DNA from: Wuchereria bancrofti
Lineage: Eukaryota; Nematoda; Chromadorea; Rhabditida; Onchocercidae
Direction of reading: 5' to 3'
DNA: 64,000 bases
Assembly (NCBI GenBank): GCA_005281725.1
Contig: SSBO01000001.1
Span: forward strand, 4,386,399-4,450,398
Shown: one piece after another, positions 10,917 to 23,600 of the stretch
How the letters are laid out: each line of letters starts with the position of its first letter
Position numbering within the stretch: position 1 is the stretch's first letter
The notes under the pieces: model-generated
Told to the model about the DNA's origin: nothing
Seen by the model: only the letters and a program-made list of their open reading frames with translations
The model's database searches: none
Position numbers and translations under genes: made by a program

Positions 10917-13900
10917 TCATTTCTCGATGAGAGATAGCTTTATGATACGTTCTAACTCTTCCTCTTGCCTTTCGCATGCTTTCAGCCTTTCTTCCTCTTC
11001 TTTTTGCGATAGCCGTATTGCAAGCTGAATATCGTCGTCCTAAAATTTCAAAATCGAACAAGATGTCATTGCGAGTTAGAACGGTTGCAAGTTATACAAC
11101 TAATGCAATGTACATGGTTAGACTAGCTAGGAATTTTTCAGTGCTATCACAAAGAAAATTATGCATGAAAGCGTTAGCCACCTAAAAGAACAGAAAAGTA
11201 CCATAAAAGATTGACGCTCTTTGGTATTATCGGTAGTTGTAGTACCTTCTCTCATCATCCGTCCCAAACGAAGCGTTCTTATGCTTTCTCCTATTGCATA
11301 TGCTAAATCTGTGTCTCCATGCCAATCAGAGACATTATTTACGGATGTTGCAATGCAGGTATTAGTAATTGCTGCTGATGGACCTGCTGTCTCACGCATA
11401 CTTTGCTCCAGTGCGAATTGTAGGTAGAGTTCATCTTCTGATACGTCTGCAATACAAAAACATCCAAACTATTCCAATGAACAATTAAAAATATTTTTCT
11501 TTCTCGAAATGGGAATCACCTCGATCTTTACAATTCTATATATTTTGAATATGTTGCTAGAGGATAGTAAGAACTTATAATCAAATCCAAAACAATCTTG
11601 TATGAATCAATTAAGCGTGTGGAAATGGTAGCTTTTATTTTTAGATCAACAAATGCTACTATCCTGTTTTGTATTCTTATCCAATTATAAATGAACAACG
11701 ATTGAAATCACTTCGACTTTTGATTTAGGATCATCAGTAATTAGTAATTATAAAGGAAAAGATGAACTAACATCGTCTCGATGCAAGATTTCCATTAGAA
11801 CCTACTTCGCGAACGGTAGTATTTCCGCTTATACATATGCCACAATCAGGGTTGTTCAAGGAACTATAATACTCGGGGACTTCAAAAGTAGCCGGATCGA
11901 CTTCTACCTGAAAACACACAAATTTCATTTCTAAGATATCTTTTATGCTCATAATGTATTTTGTTCTGGAAGTACCAACACGAGGAATTCACGTCAGACA
12001 GACAAAAATTAAATTAAAACCTACCTCGTTTGATGAAACATTGTAAGAAACATGAGGTCCTGGTATATTTACAGCCGAAAATGTAATTCGTGCGCTAACA
12101 ACATGAAACAGTGGAATTTCAATTTTTACAGGAAAACCAGCCGGCAGCTGAAGTTGGATGAAATTCTTCAGCCGAGCGAAATGGGCATTGTTCACAGCCA
12201 TTAGATCAATTATCGGTAAAACTTGATTCTGAAATAACCACATAAAGTGGAATTCAAATTGAAGATGAAAAGATTTTAAATGGTAGAGATAAATGAAATT
12301 CAAATTCCTTCTGCATTACGTCGTACAATTTCGTTGTGACATTGTTTGCTTCGCCATGTTCCAAGCAAAACGATTCACGATAAAACATACTTCAGAACAG
12401 CAAATCTAACCGTTTCTTTAAACAAAATCTAAAGTTTCATTGTGCGAGAGTATTATTTTCTAAAATACCAAAAAAGATCAAGACTTTGAAAAGACTAAAA
12501 ATACAGCGCTAAATATATTAGTATTCATTTAAAAACTGAACCTGCAAATCGAGTGGGTAATGGTCACAAAGCCATAAAGTAGCTTTAAATGAACTGGTCT
12601 TCTTTGTCACCTAAAAAAGAATATTTTAACACAAAGTTACTTCACAACAGTGCTGTACCGAAACGGATTTCTCAGACTTTAAATTCAATTATTGAAAACA
12701 AACGATGAAAGGAAATTCTATTCTTTAAAAAAAAGAAATGCATTACATAAAATTTATAGTTATAACATTTAAGGTTGGAGGTCAATTTAACGCCTACGTA
12801 TAGCAAGGGAATTATAATTTCCCAGAAATTAAAAGCTGAACTTACGAAATACTACATTATCCATTACAGCGTCAATTATATTTTCGATGTAGGCTGATTA
12901 AGATATTCTACTTCAAATCCACTTTGTTATTCACAAAAACTTTTTCTTTGTTCAAAAGACACAAAGATTTTCCAAATAACAATTACAGTAAGAATAAAAG
13001 ATAAACACTCTCCTTAATTATCAGATCTTTTACCTCAAAAAAGGAGCATTTTATGTCAGAAACTTCTTGCCAAATCCACTAAGCTATATATATACTATAC
13101 ATTACATACCACGTTGCGCTACAAGCAAAGGATAAACTACAGAGTTTCAACAAAGATAAACTTTAAACTTGCTTCACAGAATTGAATCATTAGGCCTACA
13201 CCACATTCTTTGCTGAAAGATCTTGCCGTCACCGCCAAATATTGCGAAACTTAAAAAAAAAGAACCTGCTTTGGTAATCCAATGTCACGATTATTCATCG
13301 AATAATTCTTATCCAAATACTGCTGCGGTGTCAGCCCACAATATACATCACTTCCCGTTTGTCTCATTTCGCTAGTGCATTTTTGATGTCTTTCAGCGAA
13401 TTTTAACACCATGTACAAAGGATTTTCATGTTCTTCACGTCGGAATCTGCAGAGTGATCATGTTTGACACTATAATTCTCATATTTGATCTATTTTATTT
13501 TTTTATGTAAACAAACTGTATCTTCTAAAAAATTAAACTTTTCTAATGTTTGGATAATTTTAGTACTTTAATTGACATTTTTTAAATATCAATTAAATTA
13601 CTAAAATCACCTCTCATCCAAAAATCTACTGATATCTGTTTATGAGACCTTTTACAGAATCATCTAAAATCCTCTGCTCACTTTTTTTAAACAATATAAT
13701 ACGGGCAGTCTATATATTAAACTAACCTTTCCTTATCTCCTTCCAACAAATGCTCTGTACGCGTCTTTGTCACTATGTCAACATTACTTGCATTAAAAAC
13801 CTAAAAATGCTTTAATTTCTCATTCATGTATGACTAAAAAATGTTTATCCTGAAAACAACAACATCTGTTATTTTCGTTACCATTTATTTGTATGACAAG

Positions 13901-16222
13901 TTCGAGAAGACTTCGAAAATATCATTCCTTCAAATAAAAATTATTTTGAATAATTCGTCTAATCTCTTCCCAATATCTTGAAAGTAATGAAAGAGAATAC
14001 ATACCTTACATTCATATCCATCCACTTCTTCTACACGATCTGATGACGATAACCAAGAGAAGAGACCACCACCTTTCGACCGTTCAAATCTGTAAAGAAA
14101 TAATTACCATCTCCTAATTGTCAGAAAAAAAATCTGATAATAGATGTGAAAAAAAAGCTTTATTTTATACAAACCCAATTTTTTCTACATCAATGAAAGT
14201 AGTGTCAACAGGTGATGTCATTCGTGAATAAATAGCTTCTTCAGGTGGAACAAAATCTCTGAGATCATTGGTGGATTGTGAATCCATAGTATGAACAGTA
14301 GCCTGGAAATACTAAGACTGGTATTTAATTTTAAGATTTCGTAAAATGTAGTTATATATTCCAGCTGTCAACATTCTATTTTACTTGAACTATTACAATA
14401 TAACGGATTGCCCTCATCACTTGAAATGCATTTAACAAAAAACTTGATAAAAAATAAATTTATTATAGGTTTTGGTCTCAAAGAGAAAAAATACAGCCCG
14501 ATTTTTCTCTTGAAAAAATAAGGAAGCAAAAAGTTATAACACTGAATCTACCGTTTTACTGTCATGGTCCAGGACAATCAGTTGCGCTTGGCAGTTATTA
14601 GAAAAACGAAATATGAAGGACTGATTGCCGCGTTTCCAATTCGATGCTATATCAAAACCAACCAGTGTTGTGTCAATGCGAACATTTGAACCTCGCTTGT
14701 AGATCTGCAGTATTATTGTTAAAATCAATCAAAACAAATTGAAAATGCTTGCTAAAAAATTAGTTCCAACCAAATATTATTAGAACTTTATTAAATAACT
14801 ACTTCATTAGTTGGAAACATTTTTTTAAATGCACAAGGACAACAAAATTATCGTTATCTAAGCAAGTTCTAAGTAAAATGTCAACTTCAAAATGTTAACT
14901 TAAGCAGTGTCTGGAAGTTGAGGTGCTTTTTTTTTACGAATTAATATTAATTCTTTAAATTTTATCAACACTAGGAGAATGACAAATCAGAATTAAATAA
15001 TCTGACTTTTTACTCTTTCCTAACACGGAGCATTTAAAATCCTTATGAGATTAATTTCAATATCTCTTCTATCAAAATGTGCACCAATTCTTCTTTGAAA
15101 GATGAATAAAGGGTACTTTATAAGTGTCAGAAGGACACATCTTGCTAACAAATGGTAACCAACTAGTAAATTCCCAACTCATTTCTGCATAAAAATCATT
15201 TGTTTCCTGAAATTAAGTATATAACTTGTCTCGACAGTTAAATATGAAAAGATCTTATCATTAATAAAGGTGATAAAATGTAGATATTCGTATAAAGCAA
15301 ATGTACTTTAGTATCCTGGAATTGAGAGCCTAAAAGTAAAGAAGTATTTTCAGTCGCACTTACTACTTATATTTATTGCTTGGATTACACAACCACCTTG
15401 ATGGGAGATTATTAATCATCAACAATATATGAAGAAAGATACAAGTGCAATGCTTTCTCCTTCCTATACCAATGTCGAAATATACACCTTCAAGAGAGTG
15501 AGTAAACGTTCCATTGCACAACTTGTTTGCAGAGCTCGTTGATAATCTCGATATTGGATAATTAATCGTAAAAGGTCACTATTTCCGGCACAAATAGCTT
15601 CGTGACTAGGCGACCACATATCTGCATAAGTGAAGGACGTGGAATCAGTGGGTTTGCAGTTGGTACGAATAGCATGTAGCAGAAAGTCCGTTTTTAATCG
15701 ATCCTTAAGCGAGGAGAGCCTTTTTCGACCCTTTCATTATTTTATATGTGAAGCTGAAGTGAGCCAACATGACTCGGCTTGTTAACATCAGCTGATTAAT
15801 ATACCTGCATTCTGGATAGCAGCATTGGCTCCTTTTTCTAATAGAGCTCGAGCACATTCATAATGGCCAAGAGTAATGGCTAACATCAAAGGTGTGCGAC
15901 CTGAATAGTATAGATCAAGTTTAAGAATAATTTCTAAAGCTAAATATAAAAGGATTAATCTAGGGAATTCACACTGAACAGCTACATCGTCTCAATGCAA
16001 CTTTTGAACTGAGTATCTCAAATCTACAAAGAAATGAATGGATGAATGAATGAATGAAATTCACTAACCTCTTACATCGAGCTTGTTAAGGATCTCGCCC
16101 GCATGTTCTTCTTCCAAAAATTCCATCAAATTGCCATAATCATTCCGAAATACAGCCCAGTGTAGCGGATATTCCCGTCTCAGTTCTTTCTCGTCCGTCA
16201 TCATAAACTCCTTCAAATGCAT
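10917..16222 (-). CDS. ANKRD13-family ankyrin repeat protein with ubiquitin-interacting motifs
   Basis: ANKRD13 proteins bind Lys63-linked ubiquitin on internalised membrane receptors and act in endocytic sorting. Fourteen exons, phases consistent: 16222-16069, 15900-15805, 15621-15488, 15206-15117, 14704-14552, 14302-14175, 14089-14005, 13800-13727, 13446-13266, 12610-12542, 12228-12025, 11907-11772, 11446-11202, 11039-10917; 623 residues against about 590 in human ANKRD13A. Ankyrin repeats fill roughly residues 14-110 ([32 protein letters not shown]). The conserved family core covers about 130-456 ([57 protein letters not shown]). Four UIM-like helices end the protein: [57 protein letters not shown]. 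The start is the first in-frame ATG after a stop; downstream ATGs at 16204 and 16201 are alternatives. Internal core exons are secure; exon 13's end is the least certain. Confidence 0.93.
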
Positions 16223-16566
16223 TCCATTACACTTTATTCACATCCAAATTGACAAAATAAAGCGAAACCGGAAGAGTGAGTTATAAGCACATATCCGCAT
16301 TACAAATATCACTCTAATTCGACCGTTGCTAAGCAACAACTTCCCATCTATTCAGTCCTTTTCCGGTGTACAATTACTCACCTGCAACCGGATTGAATAC
16401 CTGCTACGAACAGATGAGTGAGCCAATGAGGAGCACTCAATTTCATAGAGAAACACTTCATGGGCGGCAATTCAAAATGTGCAACTACAGTGCGCAGCGC
16501 AACACCGCCTTCGCGTGCGCCAGCAGTATTGATCCATCACTATTAAAGAGTAGTCTGAACAGAGAG

Positions 16567-16816
16567 AGAGAAGGGCGCAGACACGTACTCGCGCACATAC
16601 ACATGCAGACACACACACATATACACGCTTGCATACATACATACACGCACATGTGTATAGACGCATGTATATACATACATACGCACATACACGTACACGC
16701 GGTATACACGCACACACGCGTGCATACATGCACATACACATACATACATGCACATACACATACACACATACACGGGTAAGCAGATAGAAAGCCCACCTAT
16801 TGTGTGTGTGTGTGTT
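16567..16816. repeat. Long compound microsatellite (AC/ACAT/ACGC) with distal (TG)n
   Basis: About 210 bases of interrupted ACAC, ACAT, ACGC and GTAT units up to 16780, then a short unique stretch and a TGTGTG run at 16801-16815. It yields long open frames on both strands (His/Thr-rich and Cys/Val-rich) that are repeat artefacts. It is strongly alternating purine-pyrimidine, and the AC and TG ends are complementary. Confidence 0.93.
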
Positions 16817-17006
16817 GTGGAGTGGAAGCATCGTGGAGCAGACATGGCCTTCGTTGGCAGAGCCCCGTCCTCTGCGTTCTCCGACCATGTATTCGCTTCT
16901 TCTCCTTGCTCGCCGTGCTATTTCGTCACTCTCTTCCACCTATCTTTCACCATTATAATGACGATTTTGTGTATTTATCATAACGTGTGATTTATCAAGT
17001 GAGGTT

Positions 17007-17129
17007 ATGCAGAGGTCAGGCATAGGCCTGGCTAAACCTTATGAGCCTTATCCAGGAGAATATGAAGTTGAGGGATTTGATGCATGCAGCGTTTCGCGTA
17101 CACGTTTGGTGGATGTGACGACGGTAAAA
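17007..17129 (+). CDS. Possible alternative first exon of the HMG-box gene
   Basis: An open frame from ATG 17007 reads MQRSGIGLAKPYEPYPGEY, then LVDVTT, and reaches a GT donor (ACG|GTAAAA) in phase 0. The HMG exon beginning at acceptor 19063 (TTTTGTAG|GCAATC) is open in the same phase for eight codons before its ATG, so the two would splice in frame and add about 49 N-terminal residues. Composition is less AT-rich than the flanks, as for coding exons here. Against it, no family motif is visible and the 19063 acceptor may instead receive a spliced leader. Confidence 0.3.
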
Positions 17130-19086
17130 CGTACTACAAATACCAGCAATAAGTCCAGCTGTTGCCGTACGGGGCTTCTACCCACTCTGTTTAATCCTAC
17201 TGCAACTCCGAGAATGCATTCCAAAATATTGCACTTCACCTGAAATTATTGTTTCTTGGTACTTTGATTAAATTAATATTATTTGTGAGTCATCTATTTC
17301 TGGTCAACGTTGAAGTTCTGTGGTATTGCTAGAAGTGAGAAGGAAAGCATTCTATTACCGCAAATATTTTCCCATTCCTGATTTTCTGTTTATTTATTGT
17401 CCGGTATTTGCGATTATTAGGCAAAAGTGCGTACGGAAGGGGTTAGATAAATAAGTTTTGGGTCTGTCTACAAAGATTTTCGAATCTTCCCATACTTTCT
17501 TTTCTAATTTGCAGACTTATTTGGTTTCACTTAGTTCTCTTTGAAACACAGAATCGAAGATATCACTTTGAAGACCGTTCCAGATCTTTACGAGATCTTC
17601 CGAAAGGAGATGGAAGGAAGTAACTTGTCTCAGCTATCGATGCTTACCTGACAATGTCCAGGGGACTGCAAAACGATGAGAACATTGCTTCTCTTTTGTC
17701 TGTGGTTCTTCACAGATCAAAACATGCTATCAGCAAAGACTGCTAGATTACTGTCATTAATGTGGTTGTAATTGAAACTTGATAAGACTGAAATTAGCAC
17801 GCAATGGGGGGGACACTTAGCGCTGGAACTAATTAAGGAGGATTGAAGATCAACTTGACTCTTTCATAGATATGTCGTGTTACTTGCTTTTGATAGAGTT
17901 CAAAGTGAAGGATAGACTGGCAGAAAGTATGGACGAACGGCTTCACGTTTCCACTTCAAGAGCTGTTGAACAGAAATCTTAGAAGGCTAGCTTCCGAATT
18001 TAACTTACAAATATTTATCAGTCACTCATTCAACTGTTCATTTCAGTTTCAACGGTTGATGCAGCATGGAGTGACTGATAGTTTAAATAATTCTTTTCGT
18101 GTTATTTCGGAACTCTGGAATTCATTGTTAACGGATTTAAGAGTGAAGCGACTCTCTTTTCAACAATTGAAAGCTTCCCCTTGGAAAGGAGTACCACGAA
18201 TTTGACATTAGTTATATTAAACAGCAGTCTAATCATGCTTCATTCAAAAATTGCTGCTGAATATTTCATCAGTTTATATTATGTTCTAAATATTTTAAAG
18301 CTCCGAAATCAGTTGATTTACAAAAAGATAGAAAAGAATTTCAAGAATAAGAGATGAGAACACTCAGTCTTACTAAGCTTTGGAAGCGATAGAATCAGGT
18401 CATGAACTGATTTAGACGGCTGGACGAAACTGTGATAAAAGGATTTGATTATTTTCTTAATTAGGATGTTAGTTAAAGTCCAATCAGACATTTTTCCTTC
18501 TCATATTTGACCAAGCAGTATTTGTTTAAAAACTTGTTGGAAATTGATAACTGGAAGGTCAATTACGTCGCAGATCATTGGACCTATACTGGGTAATAAT
18601 TCAAGAATTTAGCCAGCAATAATTAGCTTGCTCATAATTTGCTGGTTTGGTCCTTTGCAATGGTGATTTCATGCATATTGTTGACAGCTGCTGACCATTG
18701 ATTTCTAGACTTTATTACACATTAACATCATGCGAGTATGAAAAGTGAAACTGTGATAAAATCGGAATTATTGGAAGTTTTTTGCCTCTAAAATATGTAA
18801 ATGAATGAGCTTAAAAAGATCGGGTTTGCGTACTCCTACAAGTATTTGACTACAGAAGATTTACTTGAGATGTATCCAGTCACTTTCTTCCCCGTTAATA
18901 TTATGCAAATCCTAGAAATTTTTCCTTTTATGCGTTTATCTTGTTCACTCTACTTACAGTCCTATTTGTTATTGTAATCTTTGGTGTACACTGAAAAAGT
19001 CCTTTCTCTCTCCCATCAGATCCACTCTTATCTCGTTTTAAAAAAGTTTCAAAATTTTGTAGGCAATCATTTTTGATCAAAGAAGA

Positions 19087-20595
19087 ATGCGAGAATCAGC
19101 GAAACCGCCAGTACGTGGCAAGACATCACCATACGGATTCTTTGTGAAAATGTGTTATGAAGAGCATAAAAAGAAATATCCAAACGAAAACGTTCAAGTG
19201 ACTGAAATAAGCAAAAAGTGTTCAGAGAAATGGAAGGTAACCTTTTCATAACCTATTTATCCTCTAACTAAGGTTGGGACAGTAAGGATGGCTACACCGC
19301 AGATGGTAGATAAGATCCTCTTCAGTGAGAGTGGATAAGATTCTCTTTGGGACTTTCAGTGAAACTTACAAAGCTTACCAAAAACTTTGAAATTCACTCG
19401 TGCTAGTTAATAGCATCAGACGTGGATATCAGTTTCCTCACGATTTGAGGTTTCGAATTGTGTAAATTTGCTATCAGTTTGAACTCGAAGGAACTTTAGA
19501 AATGGTTTTAGGAGGGAAGAATTTTTCTGCTGGGGAAGGTGCGATCAAAAAATTCTATTTTTCCATACTAGGTTGTCTGAATGAACAATGGTATGTAAAT
19601 TTGTGGTGTTTCACTATATTTATTGTTTCATTTGCAGACTATGTCTGATGATGAAAAACGGAGGTTCTTTGAGTTGGCACAAAAAGATGCAGAACGCTAT
19701 CAGGCCGAAGTCGCTGCATATGGTGGGGAGGATGCGTTACGTAAACGAAAGCGTGTTAAGAAAGATCCGAATGCGCCAAAGCGAGCCTTGTAACTTGACA
19801 TTTCAACCTTCCAGTTGTTAAAATCAACCATTTTTATTTCTAGAAAACAACAGTAGTTTTAATAAAAAAACCTGAATCATTTTGCTCGAAATTCGAGATT
19901 GTGGATCCAATTGTAAGTTTAAACTTTCAATGTAGAACAAAATCTAAGTGGTTTGAGTGTGAATTTTAGATCCGCCTTCTTTTTCTTCTCCCATGATAAG
20001 CGGCCTGAGGTGCAACAACAACATCCTGAGTGGAAAGTTGGCCAGGTAGCACAAGAGTTGGGTCGTTTCTGGAAAGCACTGGGTGAGGAGGAACGAGCTG
20101 TGTACGAACGAAAAGCACTTGAAGACAAAGAGCGATACGCTGAGGTATTACATTTTCAATCTTACCTAGATAACCTATGAAGATATCAAATAAAATATAG
20201 AACTTTTGAAAGGATTTTGCAAGTTCGTTTATTTTGTTATTATATATTATCCGATGATCTGCTTTTATTTTTATTGCAGTAAAACAGTTCCAGATAATTT
20301 GTTTAGAAAGGTGTGTGGTGATTGAAATATAACTATCTTAAGTGCATTTAACTGGTCCCACTGATTTTTTTTTAAGTTCTGGAATCTAGAGTTTGTGAAT
20401 TTAATGTATAATGTATAGGAGATGCGAAACTACAAAGGAACACCAGTGCAAACGATAACATCCATGAAAATGCCTATGATGGCAACTGTAGAGGGTGTTC
20501 CAACCAGTGGAATGATACAAATGGGAGTACCGCCACCACATGCCCAACAAATGGTCCAGTCACAAGAAGTAAATGATGAATGTGCCGAGGCTTGA
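19087..20595 (+). CDS. hmg-1.2: Two-HMG-box DNA-bending protein (HMG-1.2/HMGB type)
   Basis: HMGB-type proteins bend DNA without sequence specificity and act in chromatin and transcription; the Caenorhabditis homologue takes part in Wnt-responsive gene control. Four exons: 19087-19236 (open from the acceptor at 19063), 19638-19789, 19970-20144, 20419-20595; phases 0/2/0; 217 residues. Box A is [20 protein letters not shown] with KKCSEKWK and [20 protein letters not shown], about residues 10-80. A basic linker [17 protein letters not shown] leads to box B ([36 protein letters not shown]), about 93-160. The C-terminal 55 residues are rich in Met, Pro and Gln ([13 protein letters not shown]) and lack the long acidic tail of vertebrate HMGB1. 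Box A is almost the same as I recall for C. elegans HMG-1.2, so the symbol is offered with fair confidence. A poly(A) signal lies 34 bases after the stop. Confidence 0.95.
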
Positions 20596-20628
20596 AAAGT
20601 CTTCAGCATTATTTGGAAGTTTCATACA

Positions 20629-20634
20629 AATAAA
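20629..20634 (+). terminator. AATAAA polyadenylation signal of the HMG gene
   Basis: Canonical AATAAA 34 bases downstream of the HMG stop codon at 20593-20595, at a usual distance for a compact nematode 3' UTR. Confidence 0.6.
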
Positions 20635-20639
20635 TAGAA

Positions 20640-23600
20640 AAGTTTTTGTCACGTGAAGTGTATTTGGTACACCTGCAGTATAGGGTTATATGTACAGACA
20701 ATGGATGAAAATAGAGGAAGCGGAAAATTCAAAAGCAAGATTTTGTCTTTGATGCTAGTCTAGTTCATTTCCTACTAAAACACGCGATATAGAATTGAAT
20801 AAGCAGATAATTTTGACGAAATGCGATTTCCAAAAATTATAATTTGCCAAGAACCCTCAAAAATTAAGGAGATGCGAAAGTTGTTGAAATCCAAATTGAT
20901 GTCTCGAAAAACAAAATGCAGCAGCAAATTTCTCTCGTATTTTTGGTACCAGTACATTCAGGTGTATATATCCATTAATTTTTGTTGTTTTCCTTGTTAT
21001 AGTGAAAAAACTTTGATCTATAATTGGCAGTTATAAAATGTGGATTGTAAATACAAGTTCAAAGCACTGCTATTCTTACGAATACATTGTTTCCTGAGTC
21101 GCTGTTTGTATTAATTTTTTTTATGTCTTTTACTTCACTTGTTTTAACAGAAATGAATATAAAATGATAAAGAGGAACAGAAATGGGACATACAGTGATT
21201 CCTGAAGATGTGCTATAGTCCCACAATCTTTCGTGGCAGTTTTGAAAAGCGTAATAAGTTTTCTTATAACTGCTTGAATACTATCTTTAGATTTCTTTTT
21301 ATTCCCACTTTTCCATTACTTATGTAGTGTCGTACTTCCAGTTTTAAGTTTTCGTTTTGGTAGGGTCTATTGTTTTTCAGCGAATAAAATTGTACACTGT
21401 AATAAAGTTATAACTTCGTAGCCGTTTTATTCAAATACTGCATAAATTCCCAAGTACTGAGGGAGAGTGCTATATCTGTTGGGTTGGTATTGTATTCGGC
21501 CCCTTCAAAATTTTGAGTAAGTACGTGGTGCAGCCTGTTGTGTTGAGCAACACTGTTACTCGGTTTCCCACAGATGAATGAATTCATTTGAAACGTGGAT
21601 ACTTCTCATAGGGGAAATTTTCCAAATGCAAATTCACTTTCCAGTGTCATTTTCTTTCGAAATTTATCTTAATTGAGGCAAGCTTCTCCCAATTTTTCTA
21701 TTCATCAAAGTTTCGTATGCAAATTTCACATGAACTGGAATTCCGAAAGGTGAATGCAATAGAGTCATCAAAACTTTACTCGACCAGTATGACGGTAATG
21801 CCCTCTACAGTCACACTGAATGCGGTGAAAAAGCAAGAAAGTATTTCATATTTCAGCCATCCACATACATACCCAAAATCAATTGAAACTGATAAGCTTT
21901 TATCTCAAGCATAAAGGTACAAACTTCAAATACACGTGTAATAATACAGAATTTAACGAACGTATTATAGTGTTTTGCGCCTTATCAAAACATCACAAAT
22001 AGACTGAACTTCATGTTTCCAAAATGCCTCTCGAATGTCCAATAACCTTTATAGAAGAAAATTTGCAGGAGAGGAAAAAGGTAGCAAAGTATCCGATGAA
22101 ACCATATAAAACAACAAGGTGCAGTAATGATATTATTAAAAAATTTAAACACAAACGATTCGAAACAATTTATGAGCCATTTCCCAGATCTGAACTCAAA
22201 ATTTTTTAGAAACTTAGAAGAAATAAATTAAGTCGGAATTTAAAGAAGTACTTCAAAAAGTGAGTTTGAGAGCATAGCAAGATAAGATTTAATACAATAT
22301 CACTGCAAAAGGAAAAACAAAAACTTTCATAAGGATTTCGAACCACACCGAAATATCACAAACTGAACGGAAACTAAGAAAGTGATATGATGCCACACGA
22401 AACGGAAAGGTGCAGATTCATTTCGTTAAAATTTTCCTTAAAATTGCATAGCCAACTGAATTTCGAAAACACAAGGACGAATATACGAATTTCTAAGACG
22501 TAAACTTCAAAAAAAAAATGATGAAAGCACGTGAACATTCATACACATAATTTGTCAAACGAGTGTACAAACACAAAAACAACCGTTGAAAAAAATATTT
22601 CCAAAAACGTTTTGGCAATTATGGTTATAATATTTTAGGTGAAACAATTATAATCAAAAAACCACAGAAACTGAAAGATTACCGACTATTGGCACTATTT
22701 TAAAAAAGGAAGAAAGAGCAGAGAGCATAACTTAGGGAATGGATAATTTCCATGACAAAACAAACAGTTCATCAAATACACTACTCATGCATAATCTCGC
22801 ATAACCCAAACAGTTCATACATATTAGTAAACTATAAAAATATAGAGATACCGACCACCGTTAGTTAAAGAACCTCACAACCAAAATCCGTTTAAGCTAG
22901 TACAATTTATGAAAAAATCCATAACTGGATAGAGTATATGTGATTCCATTAAATGTTATTTTAATCAGCGAAAAATCATTCGTTCTACAACTGACAGGAG
23001 TTTAATTTACTATCAGAATTACATCTACAGAAAGCTTTTGCAACACTCGTTAAGCAAATAAATTTTGAATTTCGGTTTCTCACGGAAAAATCCATAAGAT
23101 AGCAAAATTCCGAACTTTTATACAATTCAAATAAATAAAGGGAGCTGCCAAAGATGAAGAAAAAGACCAATACCCAGAATGGAACTTTGATACAACTTAC
23201 AAAATATCACAATGAATGAGATGGAAGGGAGAAGCAATCAATCTTAAACCAATCCATATAATCCAGCTTTATGAGACGACCAATGCTTTCCTAATAGTAG
23301 AACTTCATATGCCTCAGAAAATAAAAATCCTCAGATCTTGTGCCAAATACCGTATTATTTTCTAAATAGCATAATATTCTGTCAATCTATTTGCTAGTAT
23401 TCAAATCATTATAGCCAGTAAAACTCAGCCGAAAATTTCGGACAATAAAAGCAAATTTCCAATTCTCCTAACAGTCTTATCACGAGAAACTTTTGAGGCA
23501 AATAATCATATAATTAATTCCATCACTTCTTCAAAAAATAGTTGAAAAAACTAACTGCCTCACAAACTATCTCAAAATCATTGAATAATGCAGAATATGT

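Larger units (their letters stand above)
16223..19062. other. Head-to-head spacer between ANKRD13 and the HMG-box gene
   Basis: About 2.8 kb expected to hold both promoters. It contains a GAATG tract just inside the ANKRD13 gene (16034-16056), the compound microsatellite at 16567-16816 and a GC-richer block at 16830-17240. That block holds the possible alternative first exon at 17007-17129. From 17250 to 19060 I see no convincing coding sequence; the frame at 17966-18205 has no recognisable motif. Confidence 0.5.

Noticed and set aside
9360..10917. SUMO and ANKRD13 as an operon
   Set aside because: They share a strand, but the spacer is about 1.5 kb, far more than the usual few hundred bases or less in nematode operons.
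16366..16945. Several open frames of 100-155 codons on both strands
   Set aside because: They are translations of the AC/ACAT microsatellite (His/Thr or Cys/Val runs), and the same DNA is open in several frames at once.
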